This document shows, in pieces, positions 26,400-35,559 of a stretch of 51,504 nt of DNA. Within the stretch, counting starts at the first letter, position 1. Each line of letters begins with the position of its first letter. The stretch is from Chloracidobacterium sp. UBA3360 (GTDB lineage Bacteria > Acidobacteriota > Blastocatellia > Pyrinomonadales > Pyrinomonadaceae), in the NCBI GenBank assembly GCA_002360555.1, contig DEQS01000048.1:1-51504 (forward strand), written 5' to 3'. The notes below the pieces were generated by a model. The model had not been told where the DNA came from, searched no databases, and worked only from the letters and a program-made list of their open reading frames with translations. A program made the translations under genes and the position numbers.

Positions 26400-27356
26400 A
26401 TGTCCGTTGCAGTATATAGAAATATGTTCAGAGTGCTCTCGATCGCGTCCCTGTTGTTGGTCGCTAATTTGTTTGTTTTGGCTCAGGCCAAGAAACCCGC
26501 CGCGACCGCATATCGATCGGTCACCATCAGCACACAGCCTAGCTCGGGCGTATGGATCGACGGCGTCAAATATGGCACGACTGACAAAACCGGCAAGCTC
26601 TCCATCAAGACCGTGGCGGCAGGCGGGCATACTCTGCGTGTGCGTGCGGATGGCTTTAAGGAAAAGGTTCAGCCGCTTGCGGCAACCCAAAAAGGCGAGA
26701 TCAAGGTCGACCTGGTAAAAACTATAGACGAAGCCGAACTGTCATTTCAAGAGGCCGAGCGGCTCCTATCCGTTGACCGCGAAAAGGCTGTCGAAGCGTA
26801 TGAAAAGGCTATCAAGCTGCGGCCAAATTACCCCGACGCCTTTGTTGCTCTAGCCCGCGTCCTGACCGAGCTCGGCGATCTCGATCTGGCCGAAGCGGCC
26901 ATCGCCTCCGCCCGCAAATACCGCCCAGGCTTTGCCGAGGCGTCCGCCGTCATGGGCCGCATTTATAAAGAAGGAGGTGAGGAAGACAAGGCGATAGCAA
27001 CATTCAAACGAGCTATCACCGAGGGAAAGGGCTTTCAACCTGAGGCGTTTGCCGGGCTCGGTCTGCTCTATAAAGAGAAGGCGGAGGGCTTTGGCGGCTC
27101 GGGCGATTTTGAAAATGAGGCCGTCAATTACGTCGAATCTGCCAAATATCTAAAATCCGCCGTCAAACAACTTGCCGGTGCCCCCGACACGATGGTCATC
27201 ATGCAATTGCTCGGCCTCGTCTATGAACGCGAGAAAAAATACGCCGACGCCATCGCCGTGTACGAAGAATTTCTCACCATTTTCCCCAACGCCGTCGAGG
27301 CAACAGCCGTCCGCTCTTTCATCGTCCAGCTCAGAAAAGATCTCGCCGATCAGTAA
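26400..27356 (+). CDS. Secreted PEGA and TPR-repeat protein
   Basis: A 318-aa exported protein. A signal peptide (about 8-30, ending VLAQA) is followed by a PEGA-like beta domain (VTISTQPSSGVWIDGVKYGTT, about 38-100), which is common in envelope proteins, and then TPR repeats (about 115-315) with AxxxxxxAxxxYexAixlxPn spacing. TPR/PEGA proteins are usually scaffolds for other envelope proteins. ATG 26400 follows a TATAAT (26388-26393) so closely that the transcript may be almost leaderless; ATG 26424 (MFRVLSIAS) is an alternative start. No partner is indicated, but pilus genes follow. Confidence 0.82.
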   Translation: MSVAVYRNMFRVLSIASLLLVANLFVLAQAKKPAATAYRSVTISTQPSSGVWIDGVKYGTTDKTGKLSIKTVAAGGHTLRVRADGFKEKVQPLAATQKGEIKVDLVKTIDEAELSFQEAERLLSVDREKAVEAYEKAIKLRPNYPDAFVALARVLTELGDLDLAEAAIASARKYRPGFAEASAVMGRIYKEGGEEDKAIATFKRAITEGKGFQPEAFAGLGLLYKEKAEGFGGSGDFENEAVNYVESAKYLKSAVKQLAGAPDTMVIMQLLGLVYEREKKYADAIAVYEEFLTIFPNAVEATAVRSFIVQLRKDLADQ

Positions 27357-27405
27357 TCAGGTCAATCTGACCGAAAAATTCCTTGCCTTACACTCAAAAG
27401 AATTG

Positions 27406-27435
27406 TTGACACTCGTGAGTTTAACAATGTATTAT
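27406..27435 (+). promoter_or_regulatory. Sigma-70 promoter for the pilB operon
   Basis: TTGACA (27406-27411), an 18-base spacer and TATTAT (27430-27435). A dyad, GTTGAC (27405-27410) and GTCAAC (27441-27446), straddles the promoter and could be an operator. The rest of the 209-bp gap forms a leader of about 120 bases containing GCCCGGG followed by T8 (near 27525-27538); no known riboswitch was recognised. Confidence 0.65.
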
Positions 27436-27565
27436 TAGGAGTCAACAGTGTTTGTCGCTGTTTTCCATATAGCACCTCTCGATCAAATAGACCGAATATC
27501 CTCTTAGTAAACTCACCCTTTGCCCGGGTTTTTTTTCAGAGGCAGAGGGCCCCGCAGAAACTACA

Positions 27566-29422
27566 ATGTCAGCAAAACTTGGTGAAATCCTAGTCCGCGA
27601 AAATCTGATCACGTCGCAGCAACTGCGCGAGACGCTGGAGTACCAGCGTGAGCACGGCGGCCGTTTGGGATCGAACCTGGTCAAGCTTGGTTTTGTCTCG
27701 GACGACGTCGTTACCGCAGTCCTGTCCCGCCAATATGGTGTGCCGTCCATCAACCTCGATCTCTTTCAGATCGAAAAAGACGTTATAAAACTGATCTCTG
27801 AGGAGGTCGCACAAAAATATTCGGTGCTACCGATCTCTAAGGTCGGAGCCACGCTCACGATGGCGATGGCCGATCCGACCAATGTCTTTGCCATGGACGA
27901 TATCAAGTTCATGACCGGGCTAAATGTCGAGCCTGTGATCGCGTCCGAGACGTCGATCATGTTTGCGATCTCGAAATATTACAGCGGTTCGAGCGAGATC
28001 GATATTTTCGACGCTGCATTTGCCGTCGAGACCGAAGCCGCCGGTGCCATCAACGGCCGAAATGGCTCGAATGGTGCCGGAGCCAAGACCCTCAGCGGTT
28101 TCAAGGCCGATCCGTCTGAGAAACTGTCCGCCTCAGACCTCGATGTTTCGCTCGACCGCTTTGAATTTGGCGGCGGCGACCCCGAGGATTTTGAGATCGT
28201 CGAGGAAAAAGATGAGATCGATCTCGCCGCTCTTGCACGCGCCAGCGAAGACGCTCCGGTCGTCCGGCTCGTCAACGTGCTGATGGTCGATTCGCTTCGT
28301 CGCGGTGCGTCGGATATTCACGTCGAACCTTACGAAAAAGATTTCCGCATCCGATTCCGTATTGACGGTGTCCTCTATGACGTGATGCATCCGCCCCTCA
28401 AGATCCGCGATCCGCTTATCTCGCGACTCAAGATCATGGCGAAACTCGACATATCCGAGAAACGCCTGCCGCAGGATGGCCGCATCAAGATCAAGGTAAA
28501 GATCGACAACCGCTCACGCGAACTCGATTTTCGTGTCTCGACCCTGCCGACGCTGTTTGGCGAAAAGGTTGTGCTCCGTCTGCTTGATAAAGACAAGCTC
28601 ATGCTCGACATGACCAAGCTCGGTTTTGAGCAAGAGAGTCTCGACAAATTCAAACGTGCGATCGCCAATCCATACGGCATGGTGCTCGTAACCGGGCCGA
28701 CCGGCTCGGGTAAAACGAACACCCTGTACTCCGCTCTTCAAGCTCTGAATACGTCAGAGACAAACATCATGACGGCCGAGGATCCGGTCGAATTTAACCT
28801 ACAGGGCATAAATCAGGTGCAGATGAAAGAGCAGATCGGGCTCAACTTTGCCGCCGCTCTTCGCTCGTTCCTGCGTCAGGATCCTAACATCGTGCTCGTC
28901 GGCGAAATCCGTGATTTTGAGACCGCAGAAATTGCGATCAAGGCCGCCCTTACAGGCCACCTTGTTCTCTCGACGCTGCATACTAACGACGCTCCATCGA
29001 CGGTTTCGCGTCTCGTCAATATGGGTATCGAGCCGTTTCTGGTCGCGACATCGGTAAATATTATTCAGGCACAGCGGCTGATCCGCCGCGTTTGCAGCGA
29101 GTGCAAAGAAGAGGTCAGCATGCCCGTCGAGGGGCTCATCGAAGTCGGTTTCTCACGCGAAGAGGCACCGGATCTGAAACTTTACAAGGGCAAGGGCTGC
29201 TCGGTTTGTAATCAGACGGGGTATAAAGGCCGCGTCGGGCTTTACGAGGTCATGGAGATCACCGACGAGCTCCGCGAACTCATTATAATTGGCGCCAGCG
29301 CAATGGAATTACGGAGAAAAGCGATCGATCTGGGGATGATCACCCTACGCGAATCGGGCCTGTGCAAGATCCGCCAGGGCATTACCACGATCGAAGAAGT
29401 TGTTAAGGAAACGGTCATATAG
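27566..29422 (+). CDS. pilB: Type IV pilus assembly ATPase PilB
   Basis: A 618-aa GspE-family motor that drives pilus extension. The N-terminal GspE_N domain (about 1-150) is followed by an Asp/Glu-rich linker (about 165-225) and the ATPase core, with Walker A GPTGSGKTNT near residue 377, the Asp box and His boxes, and the Walker B region LVGEIRDFETAEIA. A four-Cys zinc knuckle (CSECKE near 510 and CSVCNQ near 546) is typical of PilB. ATG 27566 is followed by a standard N-terminus (SAKLGEILVRENLIT). It heads the pil cluster with pilT and pilC. Confidence 0.95.
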   Translation: MSAKLGEILVRENLITSQQLRETLEYQREHGGRLGSNLVKLGFVSDDVVTAVLSRQYGVPSINLDLFQIEKDVIKLISEEVAQKYSVLPISKVGATLTMAMADPTNVFAMDDIKFMTGLNVEPVIASETSIMFAISKYYSGSSEIDIFDAAFAVETEAAGAINGRNGSNGAGAKTLSGFKADPSEKLSASDLDVSLDRFEFGGGDPEDFEIVEEKDEIDLAALARASEDAPVVRLVNVLMVDSLRRGASDIHVEPYEKDFRIRFRIDGVLYDVMHPPLKIRDPLISRLKIMAKLDISEKRLPQDGRIKIKVKIDNRSRELDFRVSTLPTLFGEKVVLRLLDKDKLMLDMTKLGFEQESLDKFKRAIANPYGMVLVTGPTGSGKTNTLYSALQALNTSETNIMTAEDPVEFNLQGINQVQMKEQIGLNFAAALRSFLRQDPNIVLVGEIRDFETAEIAIKAALTGHLVLSTLHTNDAPSTVSRLVNMGIEPFLVATSVNIIQAQRLIRRVCSECKEEVSMPVEGLIEVGFSREEAPDLKLYKGKGCSVCNQTGYKGRVGLYEVMEITDELRELIIIGASAMELRRKAIDLGMITLRESGLCKIRQGITTIEEVVKETVI

Positions 29423-29437
29423 GTTTTTGGAGGAAAT

Positions 29438-30250
29438 ATGTTAGTCAGGGCAATAGCATTATCATTGGCACTTTTGATCGGCGGAGCGACGCTAATACCG
29501 CTCGCGACCGACAGCACTGAGGCTGGACCGCGTCACAAGAAAAAGCATCGCAAGGCCAAAAAGTATAAAAAATATTCTAAGGGCTGGTGGCGCCAGTATC
29601 GTGCCCGCCAGAAACGCAAAAAGGCCATGCAGGCCCGCAAACGGGCTCTCCGCCTGCGTCAGCTCCGTCTGGCACGTGCCCGTGCCGCGGAACGCAATAA
29701 TGGCGAAAACAACTTAAAACCGACGGTCGCCAAAGTTCAGAAAGCTGATACCGCAAAGGCCGTTTTGCCGTCAGGTGATGCTGCACCAAACGGTTGGAGC
29801 CCTGCGGCTTCATCACCGGCGGAACTCAAATTCCGCGTTGATAATTCGGCCGGCGATCAGGTCGGTTCGGCGTCGATCGCGGTCCTCGGGCCGGCACAGG
29901 ATCAGCCGGGCGATTACAATCGCAGCAAATCTGTCGGCGGTGTCGCAACGACCGCTCTTCGCCGTGATGTGATCGACAAGATGATCCGCGAAAACGGCTG
30001 GGTCGTTAATGATTACCAGAAGGAGATCGACGGACAGCAAGTATATGTCGTTGTCGCTCAGTCACAGGCAAAGAACGGCGCGGTCAATCAGCGTATGTTC
30101 TATTTCACAGAGGTTGACGGCAAGATCTACAGCGTCGCGACCAACTCACCCGTCCAGGAAGCCGAACGCCTCGCCGAAGAATCGGAAAAGGTCATCAACT
30201 CGCTCAAAACCCGCGTTCGCGGAACACAGCGCGCGGCCCTCAAAGACTAA
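29438..30250 (+). CDS. Secreted basic-linker protein in pil operon
   Basis: A 270-aa exported protein not assigned to a family. A signal peptide (about 1-30, ending TEAG) is followed by a Lys/Arg-rich stretch (about 32-90) that could bind DNA, peptidoglycan or acidic glycans. The globular C-terminal part (about 118-265) starts with GW and ends with a VINSL helix, a layout reminiscent of Mog1/PsbP-like domains (inference). It sits between pilB and pilT with GGAGG upstream and a 24-base gap to pilT. Its position implies a pilus role, possibly ligand binding or anchoring, but this is not shown by sequence. Confidence 0.78.
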   Translation: MLVRAIALSLALLIGGATLIPLATDSTEAGPRHKKKHRKAKKYKKYSKGWWRQYRARQKRKKAMQARKRALRLRQLRLARARAAERNNGENNLKPTVAKVQKADTAKAVLPSGDAAPNGWSPAASSPAELKFRVDNSAGDQVGSASIAVLGPAQDQPGDYNRSKSVGGVATTALRRDVIDKMIRENGWVVNDYQKEIDGQQVYVVVAQSQAKNGAVNQRMFYFTEVDGKIYSVATNSPVQEAERLAEESEKVINSLKTRVRGTQRAALKD

Positions 30251-30273
30251 CCCTAACTGCTCCCACTAAAATT

Positions 30274-31479
<1,206 letters not shown>

Positions 31480-31489
31480 CAATGGAGAA

Positions 31490-31529
31490 TTAAAAATGAA
31501 AAATTAAAAATTTAATTTAGCATTTTTAA
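31490..31529. repeat. AT-rich tandem-word palindrome between pilT and pilC
   Basis: TTAAAAATGAAAAATTAAA (31490-31508) pairs with TTTAATTTAGCATTTTTAA (31511-31529), 17 of 19 positions, with a 2-base loop. Further TTTTGAA words run to 31543. The right flank carries the GGAG ribosome-binding site of pilC (31546-31549), so folding could tune pilC translation. It starts 11 bases after the pilT stop. Confidence 0.75.
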
Positions 31530-31554
31530 TTTTGAATTTTGAATTGGAGTAACT

Positions 31555-32787
31555 ATGCCAACATACGCATTTAAGGGAAGAAATCGTTTGAACGAACTCG
31601 TCGCCGGCGAAAAAGATGCCGCCAGCCAGGACGAGTTGCGTGCCTTGCTCCGCCGTGAGCAGATCGTCATGACGCAGGCCAAGGAAAAGGGCCGCGAGAT
31701 CGCGATACCCAAGCTCGGCCGCCGTAAAAAGGTCAAGGCCAAAGAGCTTGCTGTATTTACGCGTCAGTTTTCCGTGATGATCGATGCCGGTCTGCCGCTC
31801 GTGCAGTGTATCGACATCCTCGGCGAACAGCAGCAAAACGCTTTTTTCAAAGATGTACTCCGTCAGGTGCGTCAGAATGTTGAGGAAGGTTCGACGCTTT
31901 TCGCTGCCCTCGAAAAGCACCCGAAAGTTTTCGACAATCTCTACACACACATGGTCGAAGCCGGTGAAACGGGCGGTGTGCTCGATCTGATCCTGCAGCG
32001 TCTCGCGACGTTGATCGAAAAGGTCGTCAAACTCAAACGCAGCATCGTCTCGGCATCGATCTATCCGGCGGCCGTTATCACGGTTGCGATCGGAGCCATC
32101 GCGATCATCATGATCGTCGTTATTCCGCAGTTCCAACAGATCTTTCTCGGCCTGTTAGGCCCGGGTGAAGCCTTGCCTCTGCCGACGCGTATCGTCATGG
32201 GGATAAGCGGCTTTATCGCCGGTTGGGGCGGTCTGGCCGTGCTTGTAACGCTGATCGGCAGCGGTGTTGCACTCAAGTTTTACTACGCCACGCCTAAAGG
32301 CAAGTGGCAGATCGACGCACTGCTATTAAAGACGCCCATCTTCGGCAGCATCCTGCGAAAGGTAGCCGTCGCACGTTTTTCACGTATCCTCTCGACGCTC
32401 CTATCGTCCGGAGTACCGATCCTGCAATCGCTCGATATCACGGCTAAAACCGCCGGAAACGTCATTATCGAAGACGCCATCCTCAAGGTCCGTGCCGGTG
32501 TCGAACGCGGTGAAAATTTTGTTGACCCGCTCAAAGCGACCAACGTATTCCCGCACATGGTCGGCCAGATGATCGGCGTCGGTGAACAGACCGGTGCCCT
32601 CGATGCCATGCTCGGCAAGATCGCCGATTTTTACGAAGAAGAGGTCGATACGGCAATCGCCGATCTGCTCGGATTGATGGAGCCCGTTCTTATCGCGTTC
32701 CTCGGTGTGACCATCGGTTCGATCGTCATCTCGATGTACCTGCCGCTATTCTCGCTCATCGGAAAACTCTCCGGCGGAGCGAAATAG
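31555..32787 (+). CDS. pilC: Type IV pilus inner membrane platform protein PilC
   Basis: A 410-aa GspF/PilC-family protein with two cytoplasmic helical domains and three membrane segments (about 170-195, 215-245 and 375-400). The N-terminal PTYAFKGRNRLNE and AVFTRQFSVMIDAGLPLVQ are typical. PilC links the motors PilB and PilT to the pilus. ATG 31555 has a GGAG site five bases upstream. The pilin and secretin genes are outside the window. Confidence 0.95.
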   Translation: MPTYAFKGRNRLNELVAGEKDAASQDELRALLRREQIVMTQAKEKGREIAIPKLGRRKKVKAKELAVFTRQFSVMIDAGLPLVQCIDILGEQQQNAFFKDVLRQVRQNVEEGSTLFAALEKHPKVFDNLYTHMVEAGETGGVLDLILQRLATLIEKVVKLKRSIVSASIYPAAVITVAIGAIAIIMIVVIPQFQQIFLGLLGPGEALPLPTRIVMGISGFIAGWGGLAVLVTLIGSGVALKFYYATPKGKWQIDALLLKTPIFGSILRKVAVARFSRILSTLLSSGVPILQSLDITAKTAGNVIIEDAILKVRAGVERGENFVDPLKATNVFPHMVGQMIGVGEQTGALDAMLGKIADFYEEEVDTAIADLLGLMEPVLIAFLGVTIGSIVISMYLPLFSLIGKLSGGAK

Positions 32788-32799
32788 TAAGGAAAATTT

Positions 32800-33033
32800 A
32801 TGAGAGGTTTCTACGCAAGCTTTATGATCGTCACCGGCTACCTGATCGTCGGCAGCCTGCTAATGCTCGCAAGCGGCCGGATCGGAAACCTCCTAAAACG
32901 CCTCGGCACCAGACCGGTAAACTACACGCGGATCTCGATATTTACATTCGGATGCTGTGTGGCCGTCCTTGGGGCATTTGGTGTCTCGCTGCACATCGTT
33001 GCGATCTCGCGCGCAGCATTTGATCTTTATTGA
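32800..33033 (+). CDS. Small two-helix membrane protein after pilC
   Basis: A 77-aa protein with two hydrophobic helices (about 5-27 and 46-72) linked by a basic loop (KRLGTRPVNYTRIS). AAGGAAA precedes ATG 32800. It is 12 bases from pilC and may be co-transcribed. No family recognised; a pilus link is a guess from position. Confidence 0.72.
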   Translation: MRGFYASFMIVTGYLIVGSLLMLASGRIGNLLKRLGTRPVNYTRISIFTFGCCVAVLGAFGVSLHIVAISRAAFDLY

Positions 33034-33064
33034 GCCTGTATAGCGGGCGAACGCGCAAAATACC

Positions 33065-33244
33065 TTATATCTTTGACCGCTCATACTGGGCAAATAGTCT
33101 GGTGATCTCGGCGTTGATTTTTTGTTTTTCGGCGAGGTTATTTGATCTGTCGCGGAGCTTAACAAGGTCTTCGATCTGTAGCTGCAATTCCTCGGTTCGG
33201 TTCTGCGGCTTTTGCGGTTTGCTGATCTGGTATTTGTCGTCCAT
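33065..33244 (-). CDS. 59-aa coiled-coil protein downstream of ribE
   Basis: A short reading frame found by reading the minus strand. It encodes a 59-aa hydrophilic protein: a Lys/Gln/Pro N-terminus (DDKYQISKPQKPQNRTEE) followed by a heptad-like helix (LQLQIEDLVKLRDRSNNLAE) and an INAEITRLFAQYERSKI end. Leu and Ile repeat at heptad spacing, so it probably forms a coiled coil. It starts three bases after the riboflavin synthase stop codon, which supports it being real and co-translated. Function unknown. Confidence 0.72.
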   Translation of the reverse strand: MDDKYQISKPQKPQNRTEELQLQIEDLVKLRDRSNNLAEKQKINAEITRLFAQYERSKI

Positions 33245-33247
33245 AGA

Positions 33248-33841
33248 TTAATTTCTGAATTCGAGCATTCGCTCGACGTATTTGGCGATGACATCGGCTT
33301 CGAGATTGACTGGGTCGCCGGGGGTCAATGAGGAGAGGTTCGTCATTTCCCAGGTTTTTGGGATGACGGCGATGTCGAAATGATTCGGGCGAAGAGCGGC
33401 GATGGTTAGGGAGATGCCCTCGACGCAGACGGAGCCTTTGTGGACGAAATATTGGGCGAGGTCCGGCGGGAAACCGATCCGCACCGTCCAGAAATCGCCT
33501 GACGATGTTGCCGAGATAAATGTGCCCCATCCATCGACATGGCCCTGAACAATATGGCCGCCGAGCCGGGTCGCGGGCGTAACCGCTCGTTCGAGGTTGA
33601 CGGGAGAACCGACGGTAAGCTGTCCGAGCGTCGTACGGTTGAGAGTTTCGGGCGAAACATCAGCCGCAAATGTATCCGCCGAAACATCCAGAGCCGTCAG
33701 ACAAACGCCATTGACCGCGATCGAATCACCGTTCGCGATGTCAGACGTTACGACACTCGCGGCAACAATAATTCGCTCACCGCCGACGTAAGACTCGCGG
33801 CTTTCGACCTTTCCTAGTTCTTCGACCAAGCCAGTAAACAT
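33248..33841 (-). CDS. ribE: Riboflavin synthase alpha subunit
   Basis: A 197-aa enzyme that disproportionates two lumazine molecules to riboflavin. It has two lumazine-binding barrel repeats (about 1-95 and 96-195) and the invariant N-terminal MFTGLVEELG. The second repeat begins at GHIVQGHVDGWG. No other rib gene is in the window. The ATG overlaps the stop of the Kir-like channel gene by one base (TAATG), and the 59-aa gene follows, so the three appear to be one operon. Confidence 0.96.
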   Translation of the reverse strand: MFTGLVEELGKVESRESYVGGERIIVAASVVTSDIANGDSIAVNGVCLTALDVSADTFAADVSPETLNRTTLGQLTVGSPVNLERAVTPATRLGGHIVQGHVDGWGTFISATSSGDFWTVRIGFPPDLAQYFVHKGSVCVEGISLTIAALRPNHFDIAVIPKTWEMTNLSSLTPGDPVNLEADVIAKYVERMLEFRN

Positions 33842-34833
33842 TAGTTATCCGTTATTTGTTTCACCGCCCGTTCGACCTTCGACAACTTTCTGATATCAAT
33901 AGATATCGGTTCGCCGTCTTCGACTTCGTTGTAGATGCTGACGAATTTGTGGCCGCAGAGTACCTCGTGCGGTTTGTAGGACGAGCGGGTGTGGACGATC
34001 TGGGCAAATGTCTCGTCGGTCGCTGAGATGAGTATGAGCAACTCGGCGTCGGTGGCGTTGAGGTCGGCCTGTGTGAGGCCGTACATCGGCGAATCTTTGA
34101 TGATCGGGTGGACGACGGTAAGAGCGAGCGGCAGAAACGCGACGTTTTTGCGTTCGAGATCGAGAAAGTCAAAACGGCGGACGCTGCGTCCGTTCTCATT
34201 AACAAACCGGGCAAACATAACCTTAATATTTACCTCAAGCAATTGACTACTGCGGCCATTGACGAGCCGAAACATCAGCCCTTCGATATCGCGATACGGC
34301 GCGATCACGGCGACATCGCTGAAAATTATCCTTGCCTCAGGTCGGGCAAAGCGTGCAAAAACGAGGCCCGTGATGAGCGCGTTGGCGAGCAGGCTGTAAT
34401 ACGATTCGATCGTGACGAGCAGATTTGGCACGACACCGACCGGATGGATCGTGCCGTAACCGATCGTCGCAAACGTTTGCACGCTAAAAAAGAATCCGCG
34501 GACAAACATATTTGCCATCGGGGTTGACGAAGTATCAACCAGAGCCTCCGGGCCAAACGTTGCATACACCGCGCCAAACGCTATGTTGCTGACAAAATAC
34601 AGAGCCAGCACGAGCAGAAGGAACGTCGTCCATTTCATCGAGAGCAACGCATGAAATAGATTAAGCGACGTGAGGAACGGCAGACCCGTACGCTGGACGT
34701 TAAACGTGCCGTCCGCATTTAACAGACGCTGGCGGCTCTGGCCCGACACAACGGCGCCAAAGCCCAGATCGCGCTCGGCTTGTTCGGCGATGTTGGCGGC
34801 TTCGTATGAGCTGTCGAGTGTTTGTTCGGACAC
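33841..34833 (-). CDS. Kir-type (inward-rectifier-like) potassium channel
   Basis: A 330-aa tetrameric channel subunit. Residues 55-66 form an amphipathic slide helix before TM1 (67-90). The pore helix and filter read FATIGYGTIHP (TIGYG at 123-127), then TM2 (about 132-162). The C-terminal ~165 residues are the cytoplasmic Kir beta-sandwich. This matches KirBac channels rather than simple 2TM or RCK channels. GTG 34833 is chosen: a strong promoter lies just upstream, and starting earlier would enter an unrelated hydrophilic stretch and overlap the promoter. Translation is coupled to ribE. Confidence 0.93.
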   Translation of the reverse strand: MSEQTLDSSYEAANIAEQAERDLGFGAVVSGQSRQRLLNADGTFNVQRTGLPFLTSLNLFHALLSMKWTTFLLLVLALYFVSNIAFGAVYATFGPEALVDTSSTPMANMFVRGFFFSVQTFATIGYGTIHPVGVVPNLLVTIESYYSLLANALITGLVFARFARPEARIIFSDVAVIAPYRDIEGLMFRLVNGRSSQLLEVNIKVMFARFVNENGRSVRRFDFLDLERKNVAFLPLALTVVHPIIKDSPMYGLTQADLNATDAELLILISATDETFAQIVHTRSSYKPHEVLCGHKFVSIYNEVEDGEPISIDIRKLSKVERAVKQITDN

Positions 34834-34843
34834 GGTATTGTTG

Positions 34844-34873
34844 ATTATAGCTATCGGCCACGAGAATTGTAAA
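34844..34873 (-). promoter_or_regulatory. Sigma-70 promoter of the Kir-ribE operon
   Basis: Minus strand: TTTACA (34873-34868), an 18-base spacer and a perfect TATAAT (34849-34844). The -10 box ends only 11 bases before the GTG start at 34833, so the transcript leader would be about four bases or absent; the message may be leaderless. Confidence 0.72.
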
Positions 34874-34918
34874 AACTGCGTCGTGATGAAATAATCAACT
34901 TTACGCCGTAAGCGGCGT

Positions 34919-34939
34919 GTGTGGGCAAGCTGCCCACAC
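34919..34939. repeat. Short perfect palindrome upstream of the 176-aa gene
   Basis: GTGTGGGCA (34919-34927), a 3-base AGC loop and TGCCCACAC (34931-34939). It lies in the divergent region between the Kir operon and the 176-aa gene, nine bases before the latter's ATG. It could be a regulator site or a small extragenic element. Confidence 0.7.
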
Positions 34940-34947
34940 TCCGACAT

Positions 34948-35478
34948 ATGGCCGAAGCAAAACAACAGGAAACTGAGCCGCCGAAATTAAAGATCGCCGA
35001 GACCGGACAGCCCGATATCGGTTCGCTCGCCGACTTGCTCGAGTGGTTTTTGATGTACGACGAACGCACCGCCCGGATGCGTCACACCAACACGGACGAA
35101 CTGTTTCAGTGGAAACAGCGTGACGACGAAGCCAACGGCGTCGGCATTTATCCGTTTGACAGCGCCGAGGCGAGATTTGCCGTCGGGGCAATACAGGCGC
35201 TTGGCGAAAACAACACCGAGCCGCTGTTAAAAGATTGGATAACCGACGTGCTCGAAGCCCTCGGCCGTGCCCGCGAGACCAAGACCGAGCTCGAACACAG
35301 CTTTAACTTGACCGCGGATATGGAAGCATCTTCGCTCGCCAAATCCGAACTGCTGACGACCAATACCGAAAAGAGATTGTATCTCTCAAGCTGCTGGCTC
35401 GAAGTGCTATGCACCGCCGAAGCGAGGTTTTTGGGATGGGTTTATCAAGAGATCTACGGCAAGGCTTATTCCCCGTAG
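34948..35478 (+). CDS. Hypothetical soluble protein
   Basis: A 176-aa hydrophilic, mostly helical protein with no signal peptide or membrane segment. Notable points: many acidic residues early (AETGQPDIGSLADLLEWF), a WKQRDDEANGVGIYPFD segment, and a C-terminal helix with Trp and Cys (YLSSCWLEVLCTAEARFLGWVY). I do not recognise the family. ATG 34948 is chosen over GTG 34921, which falls in the palindrome. It is divergent from the Kir operon and ends before a tandem-word palindrome. Confidence 0.75.
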   Translation: MAEAKQQETEPPKLKIAETGQPDIGSLADLLEWFLMYDERTARMRHTNTDELFQWKQRDDEANGVGIYPFDSAEARFAVGAIQALGENNTEPLLKDWITDVLEALGRARETKTELEHSFNLTADMEASSLAKSELLTTNTEKRLYLSSCWLEVLCTAEARFLGWVYQEIYGKAYSP

Positions 35479-35489
35479 CCGTTATTTTT

Positions 35490-35545
35490 ACAGGATAGAC
35501 AGGATTAACACGATTAAGCCATCCTGCCTATCCTGTTCATCCTGT
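35490..35545. repeat. Tandem ACAGGATnn palindrome between convergent genes
   Basis: Left arm: ACAGGAT at 35490-35496 and 35499-35505, then CACGAT at 35509-35514. Right arm: ATCCTG at 35521-35526, ATCCTGT at 35530-35536 and 35539-35545. Word and phase match between arms, so the whole folds into a stem with small internal loops. It sits between convergent stop codons at 35478 and 35560 and may end both transcripts. Confidence 0.85.
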
Positions 35546-35559
35546 TAAATTCTTCTTCT

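Noticed and set aside
27499..27560. Possible riboswitch in the pilB leader
   Set aside because: A CCTCT/AGAGG pairing and a CCCGGG-T8 stretch are present, but no known riboswitch core was recognised.
33030..33251. A plus-strand open frame of 73 codons over the 59-aa gene
   Set aside because: The minus-strand 59-aa frame fits better: it follows ribE by three bases and has a coiled-coil pattern, while the plus frame has a random-looking composition.
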